From Gemmatimonadota bacterium (lineage in GTDB: Bacteria > JBHIER01 > G020348925): a stretch of 18,723 nucleotides of DNA. The stretch is taken from positions 1,923,603-1,942,325 of the forward strand of contig CP070758.1 of assembly GCA_020348925.1 (NCBI GenBank). Direction: 5' to 3'. The position numbers and the translations under genes were made by a program. The notes beneath the pieces are model-generated. The model ran no database searches, was not told where the DNA came from, and saw nothing but the letters and a program-made list of their open reading frames with translations. This document shows positions 7,406 to 15,068 of this stretch, piece by piece; the stretch's first letter is position 1, and each line of letters opens with the position of its first letter.

Positions 7406-8905
7406 TTACTTTTTGGAGTTGGCCTTTAAATCGATAAGGTCGCCCATCGCCTGAAGAGTGTGGGTCATTTTCCACCAGCCGTTCTTGAAGGAGGCGTAAT
7501 CCGGGCCGGCCATGGCCGAGGCGTATCGGGTCGAGTTCGCATAGAAGAGCCACTGCTCGATCCATTTTTGCTCGATGGCTTCATCAAAGAGGTTGGATCG
7601 GTCCGCAACGTCCTTGTTCCAGGCTTCAAGAAGCAGTTGCGTGGCGGCCAGGACCATCTCATCGCTTTCAGCAATGACCGTATCCAATTGGGTAAAATGT
7701 CCATCCGCCCAGCTTCTGCCGTGACACGATTGACAGATCTTTTTGAAGTTTTCTTCTCGCTTCTCCTGCTCGGAGGGTTCGATGAGAAATTCGGAGGCCG
7801 GCTCTCCCGTGAGTGTCGTTGGAAGGGGCAGCCCATCCTTATTTTTTATCAGATATGTTCTACCATCCTTCGGTTGGGGGTGAGCGTAAATGAGCCCGAA
7901 AAGTCGCTTCCACAGTCTTGATCCAAAATTGTGGGTTCTCGGTACGATCACATCACCGGTCAAGGTGGTGATGAGGCTGGCGTGGCAGACGGCGCAGGTT
8001 GGTGCACGAAAATCGAAACCAATTTTCCAGGGGACAGCATCCCACGTCCAGGTCCCTTTCTTTGACTCGAAGATATTGCCGTGCTTGCTCTCTTTATACA
8101 CATTATATGAAGGGACGTCGGGTTCAAGGTGACATTGTGAACAGGTGTAGGGTTTTCTTGCTATCTCAATTGAAAAACTGTGCCGCGGATGGCACGCGGT
8201 GCAAGCCCCGTAACTTCCATCTGGATTGATACGACCCACACCCTGGTTCGGCCAGTTGGTGAGATGGGGGATCTCGATCTCACCCATATCCAATGATATC
8301 TCTTTCATTCCAGTCACCGTGACATGTGTGCCGTGACAGTTGTAGCACGATTCGCCCTTGGTGAGTTCGGAGGCCTTGTGTGGTGTGATGGTGTGGTTCT
8401 CGACCTTCTTGATGCTGAGAATTGCCTCGACGAGCGTATCGTAGACCGGATTTTTCTCAAGGTTTCCGATGGCGTGTGCTTTTTTGCTGTCAGCGTATTG
8501 CTCTACCTCCGCGGAGTGACAGGTTTTACAGTCGTTGGGCGAGACGATCACATTGATCTGTTCCCCAAAGTGTTCGAAGTTGTCAGTGTGTTGACTTTGA
8601 TTCAGGCTGTGACATTCGTAGCAGCCGACGCTGACCGAGCTGAGGTTTTCGGGAATGGTTTCACTGGAAACTCTTCGGGAACGTTCGAGTTTCTCCAGAG
8701 CTTTCTGGGGGGATATTTGGGCGTGTCGACTTGATCTCCAATCCATTACGAGACCGGGATTGTACATCTCATGGCAGTCGATGCAGGTTTGTGACGTCTC
8801 GCTGGGGCGCACTTCTGCCGGGAACTGAGACGGCGTTGAGTTTGGCGTGAAGATAACTGCCGCGAATGAGACGACAATGATTAATAGAATAATACTTCGC
8901 TTCAT
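7406..8905 (-). CDS. Periplasmic octaheme cytochrome c, hydroxylamine-oxidoreductase-like
   Basis: This 499-residue exported protein has eight CxxCH heme sites, at C41, C95, C126, C187, C235, C255, C304 and C391. The order and surrounding motifs (NPGLVMDWRSSRHA near the first heme, GRINPDG and CTACHPRHSFS near the fifth, YKESKHGN, FGLIYAHPQP, KDGLPLP, WLFYANSTRY near the end) match the HAO-like octaheme cytochromes of anaerobes. These proteins handle nitrogen compounds such as hydroxylamine or nitrite by oxidation or reduction. The true start is taken as the ATG at 8905: AGGAGG lies 8 bases upstream and a classic signal peptide follows (KRSIILLIIVVSFAAVIF). An upstream in-frame start at 8947 would add 14 polar residues and has no such site. 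No membrane quinol-dehydrogenase partner (NrfH or NapC type) is adjacent. Direction of catalysis and substrate cannot be read from sequence; the crosslinking Tyr of true HAO must be checked by alignment. Confidence 0.92.
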   Translation of the reverse strand: MKRSIILLIIVVSFAAVIFTPNSTPSQFPAEVRPSETSQTCIDCHEMYNPGLVMDWRSSRHAQISPQKALEKLERSRRVSSETIPENLSSVSVGCYECHSLNQSQHTDNFEHFGEQINVIVSPNDCKTCHSAEVEQYADSKKAHAIGNLEKNPVYDTLVEAILSIKKVENHTITPHKASELTKGESCYNCHGTHVTVTGMKEISLDMGEIEIPHLTNWPNQGVGRINPDGSYGACTACHPRHSFSIEIARKPYTCSQCHLEPDVPSYNVYKESKHGNIFESKKGTWTWDAVPWKIGFDFRAPTCAVCHASLITTLTGDVIVPRTHNFGSRLWKRLFGLIYAHPQPKDGRTYLIKNKDGLPLPTTLTGEPASEFLIEPSEQEKREENFKKICQSCHGRSWADGHFTQLDTVIAESDEMVLAATQLLLEAWNKDVADRSNLFDEAIEQKWIEQWLFYANSTRYASAMAGPDYASFKNGWWKMTHTLQAMGDLIDLKANSKK

Positions 8906-9337
8906 AATGACGGCCTCCTTTTTTGGTTCTTTCGGAGACGTAGACAATCTCTCAATATGGGTTTTTGAGAAATGTAATGCTTTTCATTGGGCAAGGCAAT
9001 TATTATTATTTCCCTATGCAACATACAGGATCGAGCATTCCTGGGTAAGAAGATATTCGTCGCGGCCACAAACAGCCTGTGTTGCATTTACTCCCCAAGA
9101 AGCAAGAGGATGGTTTGATGTCATATCTCCAGTTCTCTATCCCTGAAAAATTGAAAACACATTCTTGGATTTTGTAGGTTTCATTTCTTTGTTTCTATTC
9201 TAAAGGAGGTTACATGAGATTTCTCTGTTTTTACGTGTCACAATGACACCATTCCTGTTGTCTAATTAATGGGTGCTACTCAACGGAACTATTGCTTATA
9301 TTAGATGTTAAATGACTATATCTGAAAGGAGGTTCAC
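8906..9337. other. Divergent intergenic region
   Basis: About 430 bases between the cytochrome (leftward) and the LolA/DUF4412-like gene (rightward). It must hold both promoters, but I see only weak candidates, such as TTGCCT-17-TACATT on the minus strand near 8960-9000. A ten-codon frame with a perfect ribosome site lies at 9214-9246 and is listed separately. Confidence 0.5.
9214..9246 (+). CDS. Possible ten-residue leader peptide
   Basis: ATG at 9214 begins MRFLCFYVSQ and stops at 9246. It is preceded by TAAAGGAGGT, which is fully complementary to the usual 16S rRNA 3' end, 3 bases before the ATG. It lies about 90 bases upstream of the next gene, whose own site is the very similar AAAGGAGGTTCAC. 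It could be a regulatory leader peptide, the remnant of a lost gene, or chance. The peptide itself resembles nothing known to me. Confidence 0.25.
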   Translation: MRFLCFYVSQ

Positions 9338-10069
9338 ATGAAAACGGATCTTTCAATCCTTATGTTTCTGTTTGCGGTCACCACGTGTGGACATGCCGAT
9401 GTCCATGTAAAACTGGAATCGCACACCGATTCCTATTACTATGGGGGCATCACGTATCCTGAAGAGAATGAAGTGTGGGAGGCTTGGGTGGGTGATAATA
9501 AGTCCGCATATATATCCGAGCGCAGAAGCGTCATAGTTGATCTTAACACGAATATGCTATCCTTCATCAATCACCTTGATTCAACGTATGCTGAAGCCGC
9601 ACTTCCCTTTCAGTGGCCGAATCTTGTTTCAGAGGAGATGGCCGGACGGCTTGAAATGTATCGAACAACAGGGACGGTCACGGAGAGCCGAGAAATAAAA
9701 ACAATTGGAAAGTGGGCGTGTCAACGATACGATGTAAATTCATGGATCCCGTACGCCGGTGGCCGGTACGACGAGAGGGAGATCGTACTATGGATTACAC
9801 CGGATGTTCCCATTGATATAAATGTGTATAAGCAAATACGTACTGTCCTCAGGCAGCTCAGGAATTATGATGAAGTTCTCGTCAGTGAACTGGGGAAAAT
9901 CGAGGGGTACCAAATTGCTTCCGAGACCACAACCTATGTCAAAGGATTTGGCTATCAATCTACCGAATGGGTGACCGACATGTCTGAGAGGCAACCCCCG
10001 GCCGACGTCTATTCTGTTCCGGAAGGATATACCAAAAAAGAGGCGCTGACATGGGAGGATCTCGAATGA
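9338..10069 (+). CDS. Exported protein, LolA/DUF4412-like
   Basis: This 243-residue protein has a signal peptide (hydrophobic LSILMFLFAVTTCGHA, cut near residue 20). The mature part looks like an antiparallel beta-sheet protein of the LolA/LppX-like superfamily. IGKWACQRYDV (about 124-134) fits the 'I-G-x-x-C-x-x-Y-x-V' strand, and the end PPADVYSVPEGYTKK resembles the closing motif of DUF4412 proteins. The assignment rests on these short motifs only. AAAGGAGG lies 6 bases before the ATG. It is 67 bases upstream of the first Tat-exported aldo/keto reductase on the same strand and may be cotranscribed. A binding or carrier role in the periplasm is inferred from the fold guess; no catalytic residues are apparent. 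Confidence 0.75.
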   Translation: MKTDLSILMFLFAVTTCGHADVHVKLESHTDSYYYGGITYPEENEVWEAWVGDNKSAYISERRSVIVDLNTNMLSFINHLDSTYAEAALPFQWPNLVSEEMAGRLEMYRTTGTVTESREIKTIGKWACQRYDVNSWIPYAGGRYDEREIVLWITPDVPIDINVYKQIRTVLRQLRNYDEVLVSELGKIEGYQIASETTTYVKGFGYQSTEWVTDMSERQPPADVYSVPEGYTKKEALTWEDLE

Positions 10070-10136
10070 TACAAAAGATCAATGGTGTAAAAGAGGGAAT
10101 CACACATATTCAGAATACCCAACTCAGGAGGTATCG

Positions 10137-11363
10137 ATGAGAAAGCATGAAATGGGTCGTGATCGGAGACAATTTTTAAAGACGGGCGTCGCATGTCTTG
10201 CCGGTGCCACGTTTTTTCCGCCGGTTCTCCAGGAGGAACCCAGCCCAAAGTCTCAGGAGACAAAAAAGGAGAGAAAAATCGTCACTCGCACACTGGGGAA
10301 GACGGGCCTTCGGCTGCCTGTCGTCAGCATGGGGGTGATGAATTCGGATAATCCGAATTTGGTCAAGGCTGCCCTTGATGCCGGAATTGTCCTTCTCGAC
10401 ACGGCCCACGGCTATCAGAGGGGGCGAAACGAGGAGATGATCGGAGGGATCATCAAGGACTATCCGCGAGATTCTTACGTGATTGCGACAAAGGTCCCAG
10501 GCGAACCTACTGATCGGAAGACCGGTCTGTTTACAGAGGAGGCCAAGGCCGAACCCTTCCTGGAAAAATTTGAAATCAGTCTGAAACGGCTTGGTCTGGA
10601 ATACGTGGATATCCTGTATCTCCATAGCGTCGTGCGGCGGGAGGCTACCCTTTATGAACCGTACATGACGGCCATGGAGAATCTGAAAAAGGAAGGGAAA
10701 GTTCGATTCATCGGTGTCTCCACCCATCGCAACGAGCCGGAGGTGATCCAGGCGGCGATCGACAGCAAAGTTTACGATGTCGTTCTGACAGCATACAACT
10801 TCAAACAGCCGCATGTTGAGGAGATGAAGAAGGCGATTGCCCAAGCTGCGAAGGCGGGATTGGGTATTGTGGCCATGAAGACCCAGGCCGGTGTGTACTG
10901 GGATAGGGAAAGACAGCACCAAATCAATATGAAGGCAGCTCTCAAATGGGCACTGCAGGATGAGAATGTCCACACGACCATTCCGGGCTTTACGACATTT
11001 GATCAGATGGAGCTCGATCTTACAGTCATGGAGGATCTGTCTCTCACACCGCAGGAGAAAAAAGATCTGCAACTGGGTATGAAGACGGGTATGAACGGTC
11101 TGTACTGTCATCAATGTGAAACATGTCTGTCTCAATGTCCGGAGATCTTTGACATTCCTGCTTTCATGAGAAGCTACATGTACGCGTATGGGTACAAGAA
11201 CCTTGCGGCGGCAAAAGAGTCCTTGGAATGTATGGATATGTCCGAAATACCGTGCGAGCTGTGCGATACATGCTCTGTGAGATGTCCTGCGGGATTTCAT
11301 GTCAGACAGCGAATACTCGATATTGCTCGAATTCAGAACGTGCCCGAAGACCTTTTAGTATAA
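10137..11363 (+). CDS. Tat-exported aldo/keto reductase with C-terminal 2[4Fe-4S] ferredoxin domain (copy 1)
   Basis: This 408-residue protein starts with a Tat signal (DRRQFLK with R10/R11, then a hydrophobic GVACLAGATFF stretch), so it should be exported folded with its cofactors. Residues about 48-315 are an aldo/keto reductase barrel with the full catalytic tetrad: D88 and Y93 (LDTAHGY), K119 (YVIATK) and H163 (LYLHSV). The C-terminal region has two CxxCxxCxxxCP motifs (C324/327/330/334 and C373/376/379/383), which should hold two [4Fe-4S] clusters. The barrel normally uses NAD(P)H, which is scarce outside the cytoplasm; with the ferredoxin domain this suggests electron transfer to another carrier (inference). 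CAGGAGG lies 5 bases before the ATG. It is followed 30 bases later by a paralogue of identical length. The substrate is unknown. Confidence 0.92.
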   Translation: MRKHEMGRDRRQFLKTGVACLAGATFFPPVLQEEPSPKSQETKKERKIVTRTLGKTGLRLPVVSMGVMNSDNPNLVKAALDAGIVLLDTAHGYQRGRNEEMIGGIIKDYPRDSYVIATKVPGEPTDRKTGLFTEEAKAEPFLEKFEISLKRLGLEYVDILYLHSVVRREATLYEPYMTAMENLKKEGKVRFIGVSTHRNEPEVIQAAIDSKVYDVVLTAYNFKQPHVEEMKKAIAQAAKAGLGIVAMKTQAGVYWDRERQHQINMKAALKWALQDENVHTTIPGFTTFDQMELDLTVMEDLSLTPQEKKDLQLGMKTGMNGLYCHQCETCLSQCPEIFDIPAFMRSYMYAYGYKNLAAAKESLECMDMSEIPCELCDTCSVRCPAGFHVRQRILDIARIQNVPEDLLV

Positions 11364-11393
11364 AATTTGATGTTTTGTCTGAGAGAGGTACAC

Positions 11394-12620
11394 ATGGAAA
11401 ATCATATGAAAAGTCGCAGAAGTTTCTTGAAAAAGGGAATTACGGGTGTGGCAGGCTTATCCCTTTTCCCTGCTGCCTGTCAGAAGGACAGAGGTGCCCA
11501 GGAACAGGGTGCACGTGAAAAGAAAGTTGTGACGCGAACCCTGGGAAAAACGGGCTTAACCCTTCCCCTTGTCAATATGGGGGTGATGAATGCAGACAAT
11601 CCAAACTTAGTGAAGGTTGCCCTTGATCGGGGGATCGTCATGCTCGATACGGCTCATTATTATATGTACGGTCGAAACGAGGAGATGATCGGAGGGGTCA
11701 TCAAGGATTATCCGCGTGATGCGTATGTAATTGCAACAAAAGCTCGGGCGACCACGGTGGACCGGCACACGAGACTTGAGACGGAGGACGTGCAGGCGGA
11801 AACCTTCGAATCCTTTATCAAGAAATTTGAACTGAGCCTGCTTCGACTTGGATTGACTTACGTCGATATCTTGTATCTTCACAGTGTGAAAAGCAAAGAG
11901 GATGCGATGATCGAACATATTGTGGGGGCCATGGAAAAATTGAAACAGGATGGGAAAGTACGACATGTCGGTCTTTCAACCCATGGCAATGAGCCGGAGG
12001 TCATCAGGGCGGCGGCGGACAGCGGCTTCTACGAAGTCGTATTAACCTCTTACAACTTCCTCCAGGCGCATCGGGAAGAGGTGGAGAGCGCCATTGCCTA
12101 CGCTGCGGGGGCGGGCCTTGGTATCGTTGCCATGAAAACGCAGGCAGGGGTCTATTGGGACAGGGAACGGTCGCAGCGAATTAATATGAAGGCAGCATTA
12201 AAATGGGTTCTGCAGAATGAGAATGTCCATACGACTATTCCCGGCTTTACGACGTACGATCAATTGGAGGAGGATCTTGCGGTCATGGAGGATCCGACGT
12301 TGACACCCAAGGATAAAGAGGATCTTCAGCTCGGTATGGATCTTAAATTCGACGGTCTCTATTGCCAGCAGTGCGGAGCGTGCCTCGAACAGTGCGATCG
12401 AAAAGTCGAGATTCCGACCTTGATGAGAAGCTATATGTATTTATACGGATACCGAAATCTTGCGGCAGCCAAGCAGACACTACAGTCTCTGGATATGCCT
12501 GCTATTCCGTGTGAGAGATGCAATCCGTGCCTGGTGAATTGCTCCAGGGGATTTGATATTAAGAATAGAATGGTGGATATTGCCAGGCTCAAATATGTGC
12601 CTCAGGATTTTCTGGTGTGA
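11394..12620 (+). CDS. Tat-exported aldo/keto reductase with C-terminal ferredoxin domain (copy 2)
   Basis: This is a 408-residue tandem paralogue of the preceding gene. The start is taken as the ATG at 11394, behind GAGAGGTACAC; in-frame starts further upstream have no ribosome site, and this choice makes both copies equal in length. It has a Tat signal (KSRRSFLKKG) with a hydrophobic GVAGLSLFPAAC segment, where C29 could be lipidated although the lipobox is weak. The tetrad is D85/Y90 (LDTAHYY), K116 and H163. Its eight cluster cysteines fall at exactly the same residues as in copy 1 (324/327/330/334 and 373/376/379/383), but the Pro after each last Cys is replaced (CD and CS). This may shift cluster potential. 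The two very likely arose by duplication and are cotranscribed. Confidence 0.92.
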   Translation: MENHMKSRRSFLKKGITGVAGLSLFPAACQKDRGAQEQGAREKKVVTRTLGKTGLTLPLVNMGVMNADNPNLVKVALDRGIVMLDTAHYYMYGRNEEMIGGVIKDYPRDAYVIATKARATTVDRHTRLETEDVQAETFESFIKKFELSLLRLGLTYVDILYLHSVKSKEDAMIEHIVGAMEKLKQDGKVRHVGLSTHGNEPEVIRAAADSGFYEVVLTSYNFLQAHREEVESAIAYAAGAGLGIVAMKTQAGVYWDRERSQRINMKAALKWVLQNENVHTTIPGFTTYDQLEEDLAVMEDPTLTPKDKEDLQLGMDLKFDGLYCQQCGACLEQCDRKVEIPTLMRSYMYLYGYRNLAAAKQTLQSLDMPAIPCERCNPCLVNCSRGFDIKNRMVDIARLKYVPQDFLV

Positions 12621-12903
12621 TCGTACCTTAAATATTATAAACAGATTAATTCATGAAATGCTATTCTGAGGAAAGCATGGGTATTGTGAAACCTTCGCTT
12701 CAAACAGATTTCTCCACTACACAAGGTTATACTGGTCTTGTTCCGGTTGCAATGACAGATTTTGACATTCTGAGCGGAGCGAAGCGGAGTCGAAGAATCT
12801 GTATGGCAACAGCTTGCAGATTGCCTGAAGGACACACTTCGTTTTGTTTAGGAATAATTCAGGACAACCACAGTTTTGATTAAAAGGGAGTGAGAAAACC
12901 TAT
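12621..12903. other. Intergenic region with dispersed-repeat-like element
   Basis: 283 bases between the second aldo/keto reductase and the DUF6599-like gene. Most of it is the inverted-repeat element at 12695-12802. An open frame across it (12653-12883) is judged non-coding. No clear promoter or terminator is visible. Confidence 0.5.
12695..12802. repeat. Imperfect palindromic dispersed repeat
   Basis: Outer arms ACAGATT (near 12694-12700) and AATCTGT (12796-12802) are perfectly inverted. Inner arms AATGACA (12751-12757) and TGACATT (12763-12769) are inverted with one mismatch. The right half, TGACATTCTGAGCGGAGCG followed by AAGCGGAGTCGAAGAATCT, belongs to a repeat type seen widely between genes in environmental bacteria (from memory). 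It separates the reductase pair from the DUF6599-like gene. Confidence 0.6.
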
Positions 12904-13803
12904 ATGAAAAGAAGGATATTTATCCTGATGGTTTGCGGATTCCTTGCGCCGATAGCGCTGTTCAGCTCAGAGCTTCCTAAAATGGACAAGATATTCCCGG
13001 ACATTGAAGGATTGGAGAGGGATGGGAAACCGCAGATATTTACCGCGCAGAATCTGTTTGAGTACATCAACGGTGCGGCTGAAGTTTACCTGAGCTACGG
13101 TTTTCAAGAATTGGCTGTAATGAATTACGACAACGATCAGGAACAGTCCATTACGATTGAAATTTACCGCCACAGCAGTTCCAACAATGGCTTCGGCATC
13201 TACAGTCAGGAGAAACCTCTCGAGAGTACCTTCCTATCGATAGGAGTCCAGGGATACTATGAACCTGGCGTTCTCAACTTCTTTAAAGGCGATTACTACG
13301 TGAAACTGTTGAGTTTTGGTCTGGGGGATAAGGATCGATCCATACTTGTAAAAATAGGTGAGGAGGTAGCGGAGAAGCTTCCGGGTGAAACGGATTTCCC
13401 CAAAACCATACTGTGCTTTCCAGAGAAAGGGAAGGTAAAAAACTCAGAACGATATATTTCAAAAAATTTCTTAGGCCACAGCTTTCTCCATTCGGCCTTT
13501 GTTGCTGATTACGAACTGGAGAAGGATAAGTACCGTGTCTTCATTATCGAAACTGCCGATACATCGGCAGCAAAAGAAATGATTAATAAATATCTGAAGC
13601 TTCTTGAGAAGAATGAAGTCAGCCCAAGCATCGAGAAGGGCGTGTATCGTTTTCAGGACCCTTATTTCTCTACCAAGGGAATTATGAATCTAAAAAAGAG
13701 CGGGAGATTTATCTGGGGTCTGTTCAGTAAAGATCGATCGCTCTCAAAATATTATGTGGATTCTATTGAGAAAAACCTGAAAGAGAACGACCTTCTCAAT
13801 TGA
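12904..13803 (+). CDS. Exported DUF6599-like protein
   Basis: This 299-residue protein has a signal peptide (RRIFILMVCGFLAPIALFSS). The mature part resembles DUF6599: FTAQNLFEYINGAAEVYLSY at about 45-64, then YGF, a strand ITIEIYRHSSSNNGFGIYS and later FFKGDYYVKLLSF. The 'Y-I-N-G-A-A-E-Y-x-x-Y-G-F' signature is the main basis. The family has no established function. The start ATG is behind a GGGAGTGAG, a mediocre ribosome site. It lies on the same strand as the aldo/keto reductases but 283 bases beyond them with a repeat between, so operon membership is uncertain. It converges with the frameshifted surface protein (95 bases apart), and no strong terminator hairpin is visible in that gap. Confidence 0.8.
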   Translation: MKRRIFILMVCGFLAPIALFSSELPKMDKIFPDIEGLERDGKPQIFTAQNLFEYINGAAEVYLSYGFQELAVMNYDNDQEQSITIEIYRHSSSNNGFGIYSQEKPLESTFLSIGVQGYYEPGVLNFFKGDYYVKLLSFGLGDKDRSILVKIGEEVAEKLPGETDFPKTILCFPEKGKVKNSERYISKNFLGHSFLHSAFVADYELEKDKYRVFIIETADTSAAKEMINKYLKLLEKNEVSPSIEKGVYRFQDPYFSTKGIMNLKKSGRFIWGLFSKDRSLSKYYVDSIEKNLKENDLLN

Positions 13804-13898
13804 AGGTTTATCAATCTGAGGAATTTTTAGGAAATAGATAATCCTCCTGAATTGAATCAGAAGGGCTTGTTCGGGATGATATCAACAGGAGTTCTTCT

Positions 13899-15068
13899 TT
13901 AACGCATCAACACCATCTTCTTCGTCTGCACAATATTCTCAGCCTGGAGGCGATAGAAATAGACACCACTGCTAAATTCGCATCCCTGATTGTCTATTCC
14001 ATCCCATGTAACCGTGTAATATCCAGGCTCCTTTTGTTCATTCATCAGCGTTTGTACCTCCTGTCCAAGAGCATTGTAAATCTTCAGGGTGACATGCTTT
14101 GATGTCTGACCACTGATTTCAAGTAATTGAAAGCTAATATGTGTTTCTGGATTAAATGGATTGGGATGGTTCTGGTTTAAAGCAAAGTCCTGTGGATGTT
14201 CTGTAACAGGTTTCGCTGGTGAGGTGAAAACCGGTCCTTCATTAACCTGAAATTCCGTTATCGTGAAATCGTCATTATTGCCCCTATCACCAATTACTCT
14301 AAAATGAGCATAAGCCATTGGAGCTTTGGAAACAACAGCTTTAGCACTGGCCATAGCAATGAGTACTTCTCCGTTACGTTCGTTGTATTCCATGAGATAT
14401 TCTTTCGATAGCTCCGTTGTAGTAATTTTTATGAATTCCAAGTTTTTTAGATCATATTTCCCAGCGATCTTGGCTGAGAATACTCCTTCAGCATTTTTAA
14501 CATAGATAGGTATCCGGACAATAGGCCCTGACCGCAGTAAACCTCCCATTGCTACCTCTGCATCACCTGAAAATACCACAGGTTTTGGGCATGAAGGAGG
14601 ACATACCTCTTGAACTGGAAAGCATTCGATGATATCTTGGATGTATTGTAAAATCAAAGATGCATCGTATGCGGTTACTGTTCCATTTCCACTCACCTCA
14701 GCCATGACCAGTTGATAGTTTGTTAGACTTATCTGTTGTACTATCCATAGAAGGATCTTTTGAGCGTCAGTGACTTCAATCTCTTCGTCCAGGCCAACAT
14801 CACCATACATGACTCTTATAAACCAAATGTTTTCCACGTCATAGTTGTTTTCGTAATTTGTGTCCACGACCTTGGCACGAACTTCATATTTTGTGTGCTT
14901 TGAGAGGGCGCAAAGATCAAAAATACCGTCAGTACCACCACCTGTGTAACTATAGTTGTTTGTAATCCAATAGTAGTAATCGCTCTTAGTGGAAGGGGTT
15001 GCATATATTTTGGTAACACCATCTGAAACTACTGAAGTCCCTTTATCGTATTTATCGGACCAAGTAAA
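13899..15068 (-). CDS. C-terminal part of frameshifted surface protein: Ig-like, dockerin, cohesin, sorting tail
   Basis: This frame is open from 15068 to the stop at 13899 (389 residues) but has no convincing start; the first usable codon is a GTG at 14867 without a ribosome site. The stretch upstream of that GTG still reads as good beta-sandwich protein (YDKGTSVVSDGVTKIYAT, then DYYYWITNNYSYTG, KYEVRAKVVDTN) and continues the Ig-like domain begun in the 16051-15029 frame. Then come a dockerin-like module (about 88-148: GDVGLDEEIEVTDAQKIL and VSGNGTVTAYDASLIL), a cohesin-like domain (about 163-278) and a type IX / FlgD-like tail (about 293-389) with HPNPFNPETHISF, LKIYNALGQEV, WDGID and SGVYFYRL. 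The tail closely matches that of the 1047-residue protein. It is best read as the second half of one 717-residue product. Confidence 0.85.
   Translation of the reverse strand, partial: FTWSDKYDKGTSVVSDGVTKIYATPSTKSDYYYWITNNYSYTGGGTDGIFDLCALSKHTKYEVRAKVVDTNYENNYDVENIWFIRVMYGDVGLDEEIEVTDAQKILLWIVQQISLTNYQLVMAEVSGNGTVTAYDASLILQYIQDIIECFPVQEVCPPSCPKPVVFSGDAEVAMGGLLRSGPIVRIPIYVKNAEGVFSAKIAGKYDLKNLEFIKITTTELSKEYLMEYNERNGEVLIAMASAKAVVSKAPMAYAHFRVIGDRGNNDDFTITEFQVNEGPVFTSPAKPVTEHPQDFALNQNHPNPFNPETHISFQLLEISGQTSKHVTLKIYNALGQEVQTLMNEQKEPGYYTVTWDGIDNQGCEFSSGVYFYRLQAENIVQTKKMVLMR

Noticed and set aside
10176-11300. 374-codon minus-strand open frame opposite the first aldo/keto reductase
   Set aside because: It lies wholly within a well-supported gene on the other strand. 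The product is rich in His, Arg and Leu with no domain sense, and has no ribosome site.
12653-12883. 76-codon plus-strand frame before the DUF6599-like gene
   Set aside because: It is mostly the palindromic repeat translated, has no ribosome site, and its product has no family resemblance.
14816-15022. 68-codon frame between the two halves of the surface protein
   Set aside because: It is the M23 frame continued past its stop. The true coding sense there is in the frame ending at 13899.
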